NCBI GenBank assembly: GCA_025093985.1
Contig: JACAAK010000005.1
Coordinates: 1,984,001 to 2,048,000 of the forward strand
Origin: Calvatia gigantea
Taxonomy: Eukaryota; Basidiomycota; Agaricomycetes; Agaricales; Lycoperdaceae
Reading direction: 5' to 3'
Length of the DNA: 64,000 nt
Both the position numbers and the translations under genes were made by a program. Shown here in pieces: positions 49,701 to 61,102 of the stretch (its first letter is position 1; every line of letters begins with the position of its first letter). The notes under the pieces were generated by a model. That model was given only the letters and a program-made list of their open reading frames with translations. It did not search any database and was not told where the DNA came from.

Positions 49701-52700
49701 GTCCCCTTTTATCTTCAAGATCCAGGGAGAAGGAGAAAGAGTCGACAGAGTCCTCAGAGTCAGGAATCAATACAGTCCCCGTCGTTGCCACCTCTGTTAT
49801 TCCTGGCTACAAGAAGCTCAATTCTTTGTCCCTTGATCCAGAAGACGCCATCACCTTACGGTGCCGCGTCATTCAGTTCAAGCATTTGACGGGAGACGAT
49901 GAAGCTTCCGAAGACGCATCCTTTGATCATCTTCGTTCTCTTGTTGATAGGATATCATCCAAGACAGCACCGGAGAAGGAGCTTACAGAGGCTCTATGGG
50001 AATTGGCGGACTTGTTCTCATCAGCTCATACTTCTGTGTCGAGTTTTGAACTGTTGCAAGGAGGAGTTATTGATGTATTGCTAGCTTATTCCACGGACGA
50101 GGACCGAACCGGTGGGTTTTGTGACCCGCTCCCAACTTTTAGTGTGCTGACCTATACACAGTCTCTGTCAGCCGACGTAAGGAAATATTCCTCGATGCGT
50201 TTTCAAACCTCAAAGTCAAGAACACGAGCGGCAGTCAAACCCCATTCGCTGTTTTGGTCAAAAAGCTCCAAGAGAGTCTAACAAGAATGGAATCTTTCGA
50301 TGTTACGACAGTTTCTCAGAACAGTGATGGTGCGCTCTTTTTTTTTGCCCGAATGTCTACGATCTAATTTGCTGTCAATTAGACTCAAAGCGAAGTTCGC
50401 CCTCGCTACTTGCTCGTCAATTGAGGCTTCGCCTGGTTGCAGTTGAGGATTCCGATATCCCACGGAGCCTTCAGAACATAGTCGTTTCGATCCATGCCAT
50501 TGCTACCTTTCAGGCTCTTCATGATTATCTGCGGCCTAGGGTATCCGGTTTAGTCGGTGGAAGCTCTCGGCTATCTGGTATGCTTGCTGCCCTTGCAGCA
50601 TCTGGTTTCGGCTCTCCACGCTCAGAGGAAACGGTTCAGAAAATTGCCACGGGATCGTCATCAGCCGCTCACAACACTTCTTTATCTTCCAACGATCAAA
50701 CTGTTGGTCGGAGACGAAGCCAGCGCTTGGCCAAGCTCGCGGGCACCAATGAGGCGTCTGAAGCCCAGGTTAGCAAGGGCGAAGACACGGCCATGGAGGA
50801 CGCAACCGCTTCTGCAGCAGCTCCTCCAGGAGTTAAAGGCGATCCAATCCCAAGCGATACTCTGGTGGAATCTGAGCTGGCGGGTGATTTCACGGATGAC
50901 GATGAGATCGATGCTGAATTGCTTGATGATGAGGACCCCGATAATTCAGTAAACGAGAGGACAGTCACGGTCAATGTCGCCGAAGATGGGTCAAGGATTG
51001 AGGCACAGACTCCAGATGGCACCCATGTGGCCACACCAAACTCCGCAGCTCGAGACGAACATTCGACTCCTACGCGTTCTTCTCGCAATACCCGGACATC
51101 TTATGCGGCAGCTCTCAAAGCGAAGCCAACAGACTGGCATCTAGAGTTCTCAATGGATGACCACATCCTGCCGCTAGACCTCACCATCTATGGAGCCATT
51201 CACCAACATGAAATGCGCAAGAAGACCGGTTCTCTCCCTCCAAGTATGATTTGGCAAGGCATCTACACAGTCAAGTTCAAGAAAGTACCTGGTCCTCAAC
51301 CATCTCCTGAAGGTATGTTCCATTTCAACCAACCATGATACCCTTACCCAATTGCCCTGAGTGCGCACAGATGACAGTAGCCGCGCTCGTCCTGTCGCTC
51401 CTAGTCTATCATCCCTACCTGATGATGTACCGTACACGAAGATCCTCCGCCTTCTTCGCGTCTTATACCATCTCAACGCCCTAGAAACAGAACGGGGGGT
51501 TTTTGCTAGGGAGAAGCGTTTCTTACCCGACAGCGCATTTGTCAACAACAAACTCACCGCGAAGCTTACTCGACAATTGGAGGAGCCCATGATCGTCGCC
51601 AGGTAAGCCAGTCTATGTCTAAGAATTTAATCCCCTCTCACAGTATGGTTGTAGCTCCTGTTTACCGGATTGGGCCTTGGACCTCCCCCAACATTTCCCC
51701 TTCCTTTTCCCTTTTGCCACCCGGTACAATTTCCTTCAGTCGACATCGTTCGGGTACGCCCGTTTGATTCTTAAATGGCAGAGCCAACAAAGCCGCGGAC
51801 AAGACAGCTCAAGGCGCGATGATGGTATCGGATTCCTTGGTCGCTTACAACGCCAAAAGGTCCGGATATCGCGGAAGCATATCCTTGAGTCCGCAGTCAA
51901 GGTGTTTGAGTTGTATGGCTCGTCATCGTCGATATTGGAAGTAGAATATTTCGAAGAGGTTGGGACTGGACTTGGACCAACTCTCGAGTTCTATTCGCTC
52001 GTATCCAAAGAGTTTGCGCGCAAGGACCTGAAGGTCTGGCGAGATGCAGACGCTTCAAGCACGAGTGTATACGTGAGCCATCCTACTGGCTTATACCCAG
52101 CACCACTTCAACCTGAAGAGCCCGGTGTTGATGGGGGGCAGTGAGTTTAGTGGCATAATATTAGCCCAAGGTACTGATTAAACCTAGGAAACGAACACAT
52201 ATCCTGCGTATTATCGGCCAATTTGTTGCGAAGGCTATGCTTGACTCCCGGATCATCGACTTGACCTTCAATAAAATTCTCCTTAAGTTCATCCTTGACG
52301 AAGAAGTTCCGTTGACCATAGCATCTCTTCGAGTGAGTGTTCAACAGTTGGACGAATCGCACCGAATCTAAGTCTCTTCATAGCTGGTCGACGCCGAACT
52401 TGCCAACTCGCTTGAGAAAGTTGAGAATATCGCAGCAGAGCAAGCTCGTGCACAGAAGGACAAGGTACACATAAGGAATTGCAAGAGAGTAAAATCTAAC
52501 CCTTTACGCCCACTAGCTACTAAGCAAGATTGCCAAAATCGAGTCAATCGATGTTGAAGATCTTTCTTTGGATTTCACTCTTCCTGGATACGATATTGAA
52601 CTGCGCGTAGGTCCCGTCGCGCCAATGTTGCCACCCCTTTGCTCATTTGCCTTCGTTAGCCTGGCGGGAAGAACATCCTTGTAACGGCTAGCAACGCAAA

Positions 52701-53332
52701 AGAATACATTCAGGACGTGCTTGATGCCCTCCTAGGGAAGGGAATTCGGACTCAGGTGCAGGCCTTCAAGGAAGGCTTCTCCAAAGTTTTCCCAGTCAAT
52801 GACCTCAAAACCTTCACTGCTGATGAGCTGGTCATGCTCTTCGGTAACTCCGAGGAAGATTGGAGTATTGAGAGTATGCCGCTTCCATCCTGCCCATTCC
52901 ATTCGGCACTAATAACATCACGTCCGTCCACTAGCTTTATCAGAAGCGCTCAAAGCCGACCATGGGTTCAATGTTGAGAGTCGGGCAATTCGCGATCTCG
53001 TTGAAATTATGTCGGACTACGACATATCCACACGACGTGCCTATCTACAATTCATCACTGGCAGCCCTAAACTCCCCATCGGCGGTAGGCCTTACCCGCA
53101 CTCCGAGATATTGTCACAACTAAGCATTCTTACAGGATTCCGCGGTCTCAACCCTCCCCTCACAGTTGTTCGTAAACCTCATGAATCACCTCTTAAAGCA
53201 GACGACTACCTCCCCAGCGTCATGACTTGCGTTAATTACCTGAAATTACCAGATTATAGCTCAAAGGCCGTCATGGGGGAAAGGCTCAAGGTGGCAATGC
53301 AGGAGGGCGTCGGTAGCTTCCATTTGTCATAA
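46735..53332 (+). CDS. UFD4: HECT-type E3 ubiquitin ligase Ufd4 (TRIP12 family)
   Basis: The start at 46735 opens a disordered, basic N-terminus ([18 protein letters not shown]). The first splice (AAACG|GTGCGT..CTCAG|C) keeps phase. A long acidic region follows (about 47640-47700), then armadillo-like repeats ([58 protein letters not shown]). More disordered linkers come next, then a HECT domain: [40 protein letters not shown], and the end [20 protein letters not shown]. The Cys in VMTCVNYL (about 53228) is the catalytic residue. Ufd4 ubiquitinates ubiquitin-fusion and other substrates and binds the proteasome cap in yeast. Roughly a dozen or more short introns; about 1900 residues. Confidence 0.93.
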
Positions 53333-55153
53333 CTTCGTTCTGTTTCCTTCATCTCATTTTCATGGACATACAACATTGCTGCCATTCCGCTTCTTGCCTG
53401 CGCTATCGTGTATCTACTCACTCGTAATTGTAAATAAATAAAAAATCATTCCGTTTACATTCATTGGGCTCGCAGGGGCGATGGGGGGAAAACCTGGAGT
53501 CTGTATTTACGGAGTTTTTGTTCTTCCCAGTTCGTAGTTTTTTTTTTTTTGTTAAATTATCAATTGAAGGCGGTGCACGCGGCAGTCCGCCCCTACATGA
53601 GCGAAAGGACGGCCTGAGAACCCATGAAGCACGTGAAACTAAGAAATGTCTGGGGACACCAGACTACCCCAATGCCCCCCAAAGAAGAATCATGCCCCAG
53701 CGCTTACTACAGTGCGCGTGCGTGGCACCAGAAGGGCAGCCTCCCTTCTAAATTGCTCAGTCCATTTCTCAATGTATGCCACTGTAAGTTGTGTACCCCC
53801 TGCAAAGCTAAGACCTGGCCCTGCCAGCATTGTCATGTCCCATAGCCTGGTCCAATGCCTGTCCCAGAGCTCTCTTCCCTTTGGACCCTGGCATTCCCTC
53901 CAGCTGCAGGTCTCCAGCCCTTCCTCACGTCCTATTGGATCCCAATCCCTTTCCAGCCAGACTCAGAACTTGTCTCCAACCTTCATGTCCAAATCTAGCT
54001 GGTGTCCATCATGTTCTGTGTCTGAACCCTGCCACAAAAGGGCAGGTCCCAGTTTATAGTGACACTCCTCTTGTTGCCTGTGACATGTCATGTTAGCCAC
54101 AGGAAATTGTGCTATGACTTGACTCCACCACTATCCAAGCACAAAGAGTTTCATCAGAATTTCAATTCCCCTTGGTCCTCAAACATTGTCCTGGTACTTG
54201 GACTACTGCCATATACTCTGACTATTACAGGGACAACTTTTCTTGTGTCAGTTATGGATGCTGGAGGACTTCTGCCTATGCTTGAATCCTATGCTGGATC
54301 TGATCCTTACTAGAGGCCTACTTGATTCCTGGCTGGATACAGCACCCTATACATGTATTCTCTGCTGTACCTGTAATGTTGCAACATGTCATTTGTACAT
54401 TATTATTTCCTCCCTTGCCCTATAGTCTCTCCTGATCACTTCCTATACCCTGGCCACCTCCTTTCCACTTCTCACTGCCCTCAGAGCTTCCTAATGTACA
54501 CTTCTGGCTCCTCAAGCTTCTTGTTTTGCTGTTGGTTACACTGTCCACTTGAGTCCTTTGAATGACTTTACATTTTCCCATATACCTGAAGATTAACCTC
54601 AGAGGTGTCCACCAGAAGAAGCAAGCCCCAGAACCAATGATAAAACATTTTGAGAAGTACAAAAGAAGTAAGAGCTGGTATAAGACAGCTGGTTGCTGTT
54701 GTCAACTACTCTCTTTCAATTGTAATATGTGGCCCAAAGCCTTCATCAGAGTTCAAATAAATTCCAAATTAAGTTTATAATGATGGCAGGTCACTTCTGA
54801 CCTGAAGTTGACAGGTATTGATTGGCTGGGTTTTCAACAGTCCCAAAACTGCTGCCCTAGTATTCCTAACCTTGTAGACCCCAAAATGTCTAAACTGTTG
54901 GGAGACATAAGTAAAGATAATGCCCAAGCCCTTGCAAATGAGTACAAAAAACTTGAGCAACTTGTTGACAACCCTTCTGAACCCTTTGCTGCAATCTAAG
55001 ATATATACTTACTAAAGCAGCTTATAAAACCTGCCTCAAAACTCCTGGACATACTTAAGGCCATAGGAGATAAGAGAGACATTATAGTGAGCTATTGATC
55101 CAATATACTCATAATTGTTAATCCTCCAACAATTCTGTATGATTTAGGCCAAG
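53333..55153. repeat. Transition into CpG-depleted, repeat-derived DNA
   Basis: After the UFD4 3' flank (to about 53460, AATAAATAAAAAATC) the sequence stays mixed to about 53730. It then becomes almost free of CpG, with one seen near 53928. Open frames on both strands here are short, lack known domains and look like decayed transposon sequence. I cannot assign this part to a specific element. Confidence 0.5.
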
Positions 55154-55653
55154 TGTCATGACCTGCACTACATTCACCCACTCTCACCTGCTTCCCCTGC
55201 TCATAGTCATAGTTACCTTAGTCTGGCTGTATTGGGGTGCTCTTCATTCTCTCTGTCAGTCAGGTCTAATATCTTGTTTTCCATATTAATCTCTATTCCC
55301 TTCAACTCCTCCACTATTGTCTTATAGTTAGAACTTGATTCCAGTGTCTTGTTAGATGGCTGCCCTCAGTGGCCATCCATTCTTTGTTCACTATTACTTT
55401 TATACTTTCTACTTTTCAGACTAGTATATAAACCTAGTCCCCATGCTTGTAAATCCTTAGTCTGATTATCAACCATGATTATGCCCTCTAATCCTGTTCC
55501 TCTCTGTCCCTGTTCCTCTGACCCTCTGACCCTACTCCCTCCTAAAATATGGACTTCAATGACAGCAGAAAGACACAACACATACATTGAAGCTGCTGAG
55601 TCTAAATCTTGTACTTGTCTGATTTCATCCACTCAGTACATTCTTACCTGACA
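55154..55653 (+). mobile_element. 5' LTR of decayed Ty3/gypsy element 1
   Basis: It starts TGTCATGACCTGCAC and ends TTACCTGACA, so it has TG..CA ends and an imperfect terminal inverted repeat, length 500. A TATA box (AGTATATAAACC, near 55421) sits inside. About 100 bases downstream a gag-like start (MPTMTTRSQTTSK, 55760) follows, after a possible primer-binding site (TGGTGGCTAACC). No matching 3' LTR is seen in the window. Confidence 0.65.
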
Positions 55654-56362
55654 TTACCTGGTGGCTAACCTTCAGCCAATATCCTATGTAACCCAATTGT
55701 AACAGTATAATCAGACTCTACTCCTCTGTCATTCCCTTGTCCCTTTATCACTCATTACTATGCCTACCATGACCACCAGGTCACAAACCACTTCCAAAGC
55801 CCAGAAGGCTTCCATTGCCAGAAGTTGGAAGGCCACCACACTACTTTCCTATGGAACCCCTCAATGCAAAGCTTTTCCAGTAGTAGCACTCCAAAGAACC
55901 CCCTTCAAAGAGGTCTTGCAAGAAAGGCCTGATCCCAATTATGAAAATGATGAGGACTAGTTACCTGACCAAGATGAGAACTAGAATCAGGACTCTTTCA
56001 ACAAGGGACCTCCAGATCCTGGAGATGGTAACAATGGTGGTGATGATGGTGAAGCCCCTCCTGACAGTAATGCCAGTAATGACAGTGTCCCAAATCTCCA
56101 ATGCTGAGGTTTGACAATGGTGGAAGCCATTGCACTTTTGGCCAACAAGTTAGATGATTGGGCCCATTCTCAGCTGCTCCAAGTACCCCAAACCCCCCAC
56201 ACCAAGGCCTGTGAACCTAATACATTCAATGGTACTAACCCCAAGGAACTATATTAGTTCCTGTTCCAATGTCAGCTCTACTTTTGCTCCAACCCCTTGC
56301 TCTTCCCAGCTGACAATAATAAGGTGAACTTTGCACTCACCTATTTGACTGATACTGCTCTC

Positions 56363-56725
56363 TGTTGAATTGCCAAACCACTCCGAGACATGCGGAGTGC
56401 CATACTGGCCATCAGAGCGCCCACTGTCGTGCCAGTTAGACTTACACGGTGGGCACCTATTTCGTAGACGGACACTTAACATAGTGCCGTGACTCTTAGA
56501 TACACGAAGTTTTCGCATACGACCCTGCCTTATGATATTGCTTAAGTACCATAGTCTCATTAGCTGAATACCTCAGTTCTCGTGCATATAACGAGTTACT
56601 GAGGTATGTTATCCTTCCTTCTGTAGCCAGACCCAAGCTCATTCTATCACCAGTTTATACAGGTGACTAATATATAAAGTTCTCGTGCGTATAATGAGTT
56701 ACTGAGTTTATATAGATTTTCTACA
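56363..56725. mobile_element. Solo LTR (probably copia-like), 363 bp
   Basis: Begins TGTTGAATTGCC and ends TTTTCTACA, with a 5-bp direct repeat CTCTC on both sides (56358-56362 and 56726-56730). This fits LTR integration and later LTR-LTR recombination. Unlike its host it is rich in CpG. It contains two near copies of a 27-base unit (TTCTCGTGCATATAACGAG.., at about 56577 and 56680). It splits the gag pseudogene between TYLTDTAL and the FKTAINQEE part. Confidence 0.8.
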
Positions 56726-57426
56726 CTCTCTGATAGTTCAAGACAGCTATCAACCAAGAGGAGACTCTTGGCACTGTCTACCCATGGACCTCTGACTAGG
56801 ACCTTTTCATTCTGGAGCTGAAAACCAATTTCAGGATTACAGACCCACACAGTAAATCCGCTGAACTTTTAGACAACCTTTGGATGAAACACTCCAACAA
56901 AATCACAAACTACAACATTGAGTTCATACAGCTGTCATCACAGCTCAATTGGAATGACAAGGTGCTTTGCCACCAATACTACAAAGGACTCCTGGATTGT
57001 CTCCAGGACTTCCTATCCAGTTGTCCCACTAGTAAGCCCACTACTTTCGTCCTGATGCAGGAGATTACTCTCCTCTTCAATAACTGTTATTGGGAGCATC
57101 AGTGTGAAAAAACTCAGGCAAAGTCAGCCACTGAAACAGCATCCACTTTTATCAGCAGGAGGCCTGGCCAGAACCTGTCCTCTTTCACCAACAACACCAA
57201 CAACACCAGCAGCACCAGCAACAAGCCCAACAACACCAGCAACAAGGGCAACAACTCCAAACCCTTGATGTCCACTGCTATTCCCTCCTCTTCCACCTCA
57301 AAGTCCACTTCATTGGTGAAGCCTGATTTGACCAACAAGCTCAGCAAGGATGGCAAGCTGACTACTAATGAGTGCAAATGGTGCTTGGACAATAACCTGT
57401 GTCTGTTCTGTGGAAATGCAGGATAG

Positions 57427-58389
57427 CATACTCTCTATCAGATTCTGACACACTTCTGGTTCTATGTCATCCCACTCCTTTTGTATCCTCTCCCATAGGG
57501 TATTCATGCTATCAGGAGGAGTATCATACTCTCCCAGCTTATTCTTGAGGTGAGTCCAGAGATGTTCAATGGGATTAAGGTCTGGAGACTGTGGGGGCCA
57601 TACCATAACCTCCAATTCAGACTCATCTAGCCAGTTTGTAGCCTTTTTGCTCTTGTGTTTGGGGTCATTGTCCTGTTGGAAGACCATATCCTCCTCATTC
57701 TTCCCATACCACCTGATGCTCCTCTTTAGTTCATCCCCCAAAATTTGAACATAAAGGTCAGCATCCATCTTCCCTTCAATTTTAGTGGCAAACCCCACTC
57801 CATCCCACAGCATACAACCCCAGATCATCACATTTCCTCCACCAAACTTGACTGTTCCCTCAACCAATCTATCATTCAGCCCCTCTCCTGCCTTTTTCCA
57901 TACCCAAACCCTTCCATCTGATCCAAACCGATTGATTTTGGACTCATCTGTCCAAATAACCCTCTTCCAGTCCTCCAGGGTCCAGTTAACATGTGCTTCT
58001 GCCCACTCCAACCTTTTCCTCCTATGGACAGCAGTAAGTTTAGGTCGTTTCCGCTTGACTACAGCCTTCATTCCAGCTCCTCTGAGTGCCCTGCGCACTG
58101 TTTTGGTGGATACAGGCTGGGCAATAACATTTTGAAGTGATTTGGTGACTTGGGAGGCATTGTCAGCCTTGCGAGAAGTGATGAGGCGAACAGAATAGTG
58201 GATATCAGAGGGAGAAAGTTTAGATGGGCGGCCACCAACAGATTTGGAAAGTGTTGATCTATGTTTGGAGTGAATCCTAGAAATAGTACTGACTCCCAGA
58301 CCAGTAATAGAAGCAATATGATGAGCAGATTTCCCTTGGTCCAGGTAAGAGAGGACTCTATTGGTCTGAGTAGAGGAAAGAGAGCGCAT
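57427..58389 (-). CDS. Tc1/mariner DD34E transposase, C-terminally truncated
   Basis: About 321 codons from MRSLSSTQ to LIESM are open. All three catalytic acidic residues are present. The last 15-20 residues normally ending the protein are absent because the element stops at about 57427; translation would continue 39 codons into antisense gag. The enzyme would cut and paste DNA at TA sites. It has kept an open frame while its host element carries many stops, so it inserted later or has decayed less. Confidence 0.8.
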
Positions 58390-58427
58390 ATAGTTGTAAA
58401 GGTATAGTGGGGGAGTTAATTTGCAAC
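57427..58427 (-). mobile_element. Tc1/mariner element inserted in gag, 3' end lost
   Basis: The transposase frame is open from 58389 (MRSLSSTQTNRVLSYLDQGK) with no stop through the family-typical LIESM at 57427, then reads on into gag antisense. Two helix-turn-helix parts (HHIASITGLGVSTISRIH; GGRPSKLSPSD) precede the DD34E catalytic triad: IWTDES, VFQQDNDPKH and SPDLNPIEHLW, with 34 residues between the second Asp and the Glu. The usual end of the protein and the distal terminal inverted repeat are missing. At the proximal end TTGCAAATTAACTCCCCCAC (minus strand) looks like inner TIR sequence. It is probably not mobile. Confidence 0.8.
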
Positions 58428-58606
58428 AAGGTGAGTGAGTACAGGAAGAAAGCTGCCTCAGCCATGAAAGCTGTGGCCTGACTCACTGAGGTGGTCAATA
58501 GGAACTCTGACAAGAGTTCAGGAAACTAAGTAGTGGTCCTCAAGACTCTGCACTAGCTGAGGACTGTGTTATACTCACTTGTGCTACAGAGTGTTTCTGA
58601 CTCAAC

Positions 58607-59120
58607 GTGTCTGCTCTTTCTGACCCTAACTCCTTTCAACTGTCTATTTCCTCCTCACTCATCTGCTCCCCCTCCAATACCTATTTCAAGGCCCTCATTG
58701 ATAGTGGCTCTACACACTACTTCATGAATATTGACTTTATCCACTCTCATGACCTTCTGACCTCACCTATTCCTCCTGTTGAGCTCTGTCTTTTTGACAG
58801 TTCTTCTAGTGCTTTTATTACTGAACTTGTGAAAATCCCTGTTACCTTTGGCTGTAGTGAATCTATGACTCTGGACTTCTTTGTCACTAGACTTGACTCT
58901 TCTTGCTCCATAGTTCTGGGATACAACTGGCTCACCTGCTACAATCCATTGATTGACTGGGCCTTGGGCAGTATTACTTTCCAACTACTATAGCTTGAAA
59001 ATCCTGTTACTTCTCCATGTGTTGTGACTGCCTCTGCTGTATCCACACACTCCTTGGCACCCATTTTGGCTACACCCACTCCCATAGATCCACAGTCCTC
59101 TCCACCCTCTGGTTCCATGC
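58607..59120 (+). pseudogene. Aspartic protease part of gypsy element 1 pol
   Basis: The open stretch 58607-58993 carries the retropepsin motif [13 protein letters not shown] (D-S-G active site) and the second part [17 protein letters not shown], typical of Ty3/gypsy pol. A stop follows at 58991. Related sequence runs to about 59120, where a different repeat (TGTAATGGC) abuts. Reverse transcriptase, RNase H and integrase are not found, so the element is truncated. Confidence 0.75.
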
Positions 59121-59263
59121 TGTAATGGCAAAGCTGTTTTCATGCTTGAAAATCACTAATCTAAGGCATACAAGCCTAATCTAACAGTATACTATATGAC
59201 CAGTCATGATTCCAGCCAGACCAGGCAGTAAAACCATTCCAATGCATCTATACAGAGCTATGT
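59121..59263 (+). repeat. Fragment of the TGTAA(T/C)RGCAAAGCTG repeat, internally deleted
   Basis: It matches 62335-62400 and again about 62550-62630 nearly base for base (GCAAAGCTGTTTTCATGC, AAAACCATTCCAATG, CTATACAGAGCTAT) but lacks the roughly 150 bases between. Most differences are transitions. It is cut off at 59264 by the LTR that begins TGTTATGACC. Confidence 0.7.
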
Positions 59264-59566
59264 GTTATGACCTTAGTCTGAGTTAACCTCAGATTGCAAC
59301 TTAGGCCAAGACTTGAGGGCAAGTAAGGGGAGAGGAACAAAGGTGGTTGAGCATACTGAATACAGGAGAAATATGTACACTTAAATATGAAAGGCATCCA
59401 GTTGAATGGATGGAGCTAGCTATCTAAAACGTCTGATGATAATGGCATGATAGATGTATGAGTCATTACTCAGGGATTGCTGGAACATTAATAGGTGAAA
59501 CAGATATACATATGATAGAACAGAGGCGAGTGTGGAGCAGTAATAGAAGTGGTGAAAATCACAACA
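59264..59566 (+). mobile_element. LTR of the TGTTATGACC family, copy A
   Basis: 303 bp with TG..CA ends (TGTTATGACCTTAGTCTG to AAAATCACAACA). It aligns along its length with copies B and D (shared GACTTGAGGGCAAGTAAGGG, CATCCAGTTGAATGGAT, AATAGGTGAAAC). No target duplication is seen, so flanks have probably been rearranged. Confidence 0.7.
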
Positions 59567-59949
59567 GCTTCCAGCATATTTCACAATTCACAAAGTCCAT
59601 ACAACAATGCCTACGATGTAGTCCTACAGGAGTTGGACATGCAGCTACATCTGCATAGATGCCATGCCATCTACTTTGGTGGCTACCTGCTCATTCCAGC
59701 TCATCCACAGAATCTCCAAGGCATTCCATTCCAAGGCAGACAGACCCTGTGTCTGGATTGTCCCATCCTATCTGTTGACAGGACTGTACATCTTCATCAG
59801 TATCCTTGAAAGAAAAATAGTCAAAGGATGTTACTGACCTGTACCCTCCATTGGATCTGTAGTCAGTATCCAAGTTGTTGGCACCTGCTTCTTCTTGAGC
59901 AGCTTGGGTTTCTTGATAACTGCCAGCCTACTATACTCTGGTGCCAGCC
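59567..59949. other. Internal sequence between two LTR copies
   Basis: About 380 bases between LTR copies A and B. The minus strand has a decayed open stretch (59873-59691, LDTDYRSNGGYRSVTS-like), not recognised. It may be the remnant of the element's interior. Confidence 0.35.
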
Positions 59950-60256
59950 TGTTATGACCTTAGTCTGAGTAAACCTCAGGTTGCAACTTAGGCTAAGACT
60001 TGAGGGTGAGTAAGGGAAGGAGAACAAGAGATGGTTAAGCGTACTGAATACAGTAGGTGTATGTATGCTTAAATACTGAGAGTCATCCAGTTGAATGGAT
60101 GGGGTAACTACATGAAACATCTGGCAAGGTAGGCATAGTAGTTAGTTTGAGTCATAACCGGAGATCACTCAACAGGAATAAGTGAAACCAATGTACTGGC
60201 AGTATAGAAATGCAGACAAGCATGGAGCATGATATGATCAGTGGAAATCCATAACA
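59950..60256 (+). mobile_element. LTR of the TGTTATGACC family, copy B
   Basis: 307 bp, TGTTATGACCTTAG to AAATCCATAACA. The first and last seven bases (TGTTATG/CATAACA) are perfect inverted repeats. Same orientation as copy A and inverse to copy D. No clear target duplication. Confidence 0.75.
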
Positions 60257-60605
60257 ATACACTAGCTTTTATACTCTAAGTAGCTCTTGCTAAGTAGTTC
60301 ATAGACATGCAAGCACATTTATAATATAACATTGGACAAGGCACTGTGGCTTGACTTCATCAACCAAAATACTCAAAAACTCTTTTTATCAAATATTCTG
60401 GAAAAGCCTGTCAAGTTCTATACAACAGCTGAACTTATGCATTGCTACACCAAATAAAAACAAACTGAAAATGCATGGAAACAAGACAACCTCCAAGTTA
60501 GATTCCAACAAATTGGTATCTCTGGGGAAAAATCAAAAATTTCTACAAGAAACCAGTTTATTATAAGTTATCTTCTATAGGGAGGTCATTGGCTAATTGT
60601 TACTT
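60257..60605. other. Unassigned sequence in the transposon region
   Basis: AT-rich, low in CpG. One open stretch of 71 codons (60351-60566) has no known motif. I see no gene. Confidence 0.35.
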
Positions 60606-60952
60606 TGTAAGGGCAACCCACAGTCTGAGTGGCTCAGGGATGTAAGGCTCTCACAAGTTGGGTGAAGCAGACAAGCAGATAACTGTGGGGGAATCCTTAG
60701 TTATATTACAAGTGACTGTGTAGACTACATACCTGTGGGGAAATCCTTAGAGAATTGGATAAGGGTCCCCTACAGGTGTACAGGTTGATATATACTACTC
60801 TACTGTCCATTGTCCTATTGTTTCATTATGTATATAAGTCTGTCATTGTCTGTCAGGATCTCCAGTTGTTATGTATATCCCTATGGCTGAGTGTGGGTGA
60901 GGGCTGGAGATTGAGGGACAGTCTAGGGGGACTGTTGGGGGTTGCCCTGACA
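60606..60952 (-). mobile_element. LTR of gypsy element 2 family, inverted copy
   Basis: 347 bp. On the plus strand it begins TGTAAGGGCAACCC and ends GGGTTGCCCTGACA. It is the reverse complement of 61103-61440 over nearly its whole length (for example the AAGGATTTCC and GGGGACCC blocks and the ATTGTCCTATTGTTTCATTATGTA stretch at 60809). The orientation is inferred from the partner, which precedes a plus-strand gag. Confidence 0.8.
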
Positions 60953-61102
60953 TCCACTGTTACAAACTTAACCATGGACTAACTTTACTCCTCCACAAAT
61001 GTATTAACCTTCTACTTAGACTTTCCTATTTTCCCATATACCCTGGTCTAATCTTTATTTATTTATCACATGTATTCCTAGTTCACCTTCTTATGACTCA
61101 TT

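Larger units (their letters stand above)
55760..58531 (+). pseudogene. Gag pseudogene of Ty3/gypsy element 1, twice interrupted
   Basis: Gag-like sequence begins MPTMTTRSQTTSK at 55760 and shows stops where conserved residues are expected (TAG at 55958, TAG near 56252, and TAG before DLFILELKTNF near 56797). The capsid part (LLDNLWMKHSNKITNYNIEF, HQYYKGLLDCLQDFLSS) and an Asn/Thr/Ser-rich linker precede a zinc knuckle start (LCLFCGNAG, 57420). The knuckle is cut by a Tc1 insertion and resumes near 58428 (KVSEYRKKAASA). A solo LTR interrupts at 56363. It is non-functional. Many stops fit G-to-A or C-to-T changes, in line with the CpG loss of this region. Confidence 0.7.

Noticed and set aside
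1769..53332. A ubiquitin-proteasome gene cluster (RBR ligase, RPT4, UFD4)
   Set aside because: The three genes are 8-33 kb apart with unrelated genes between, on mixed neighbourhoods. Chance proximity is the better reading.
57310..57426. Last 39 codons of the transposase open frame
   Set aside because: They are antisense gag sequence read through after the element ends, not part of the transposase family.
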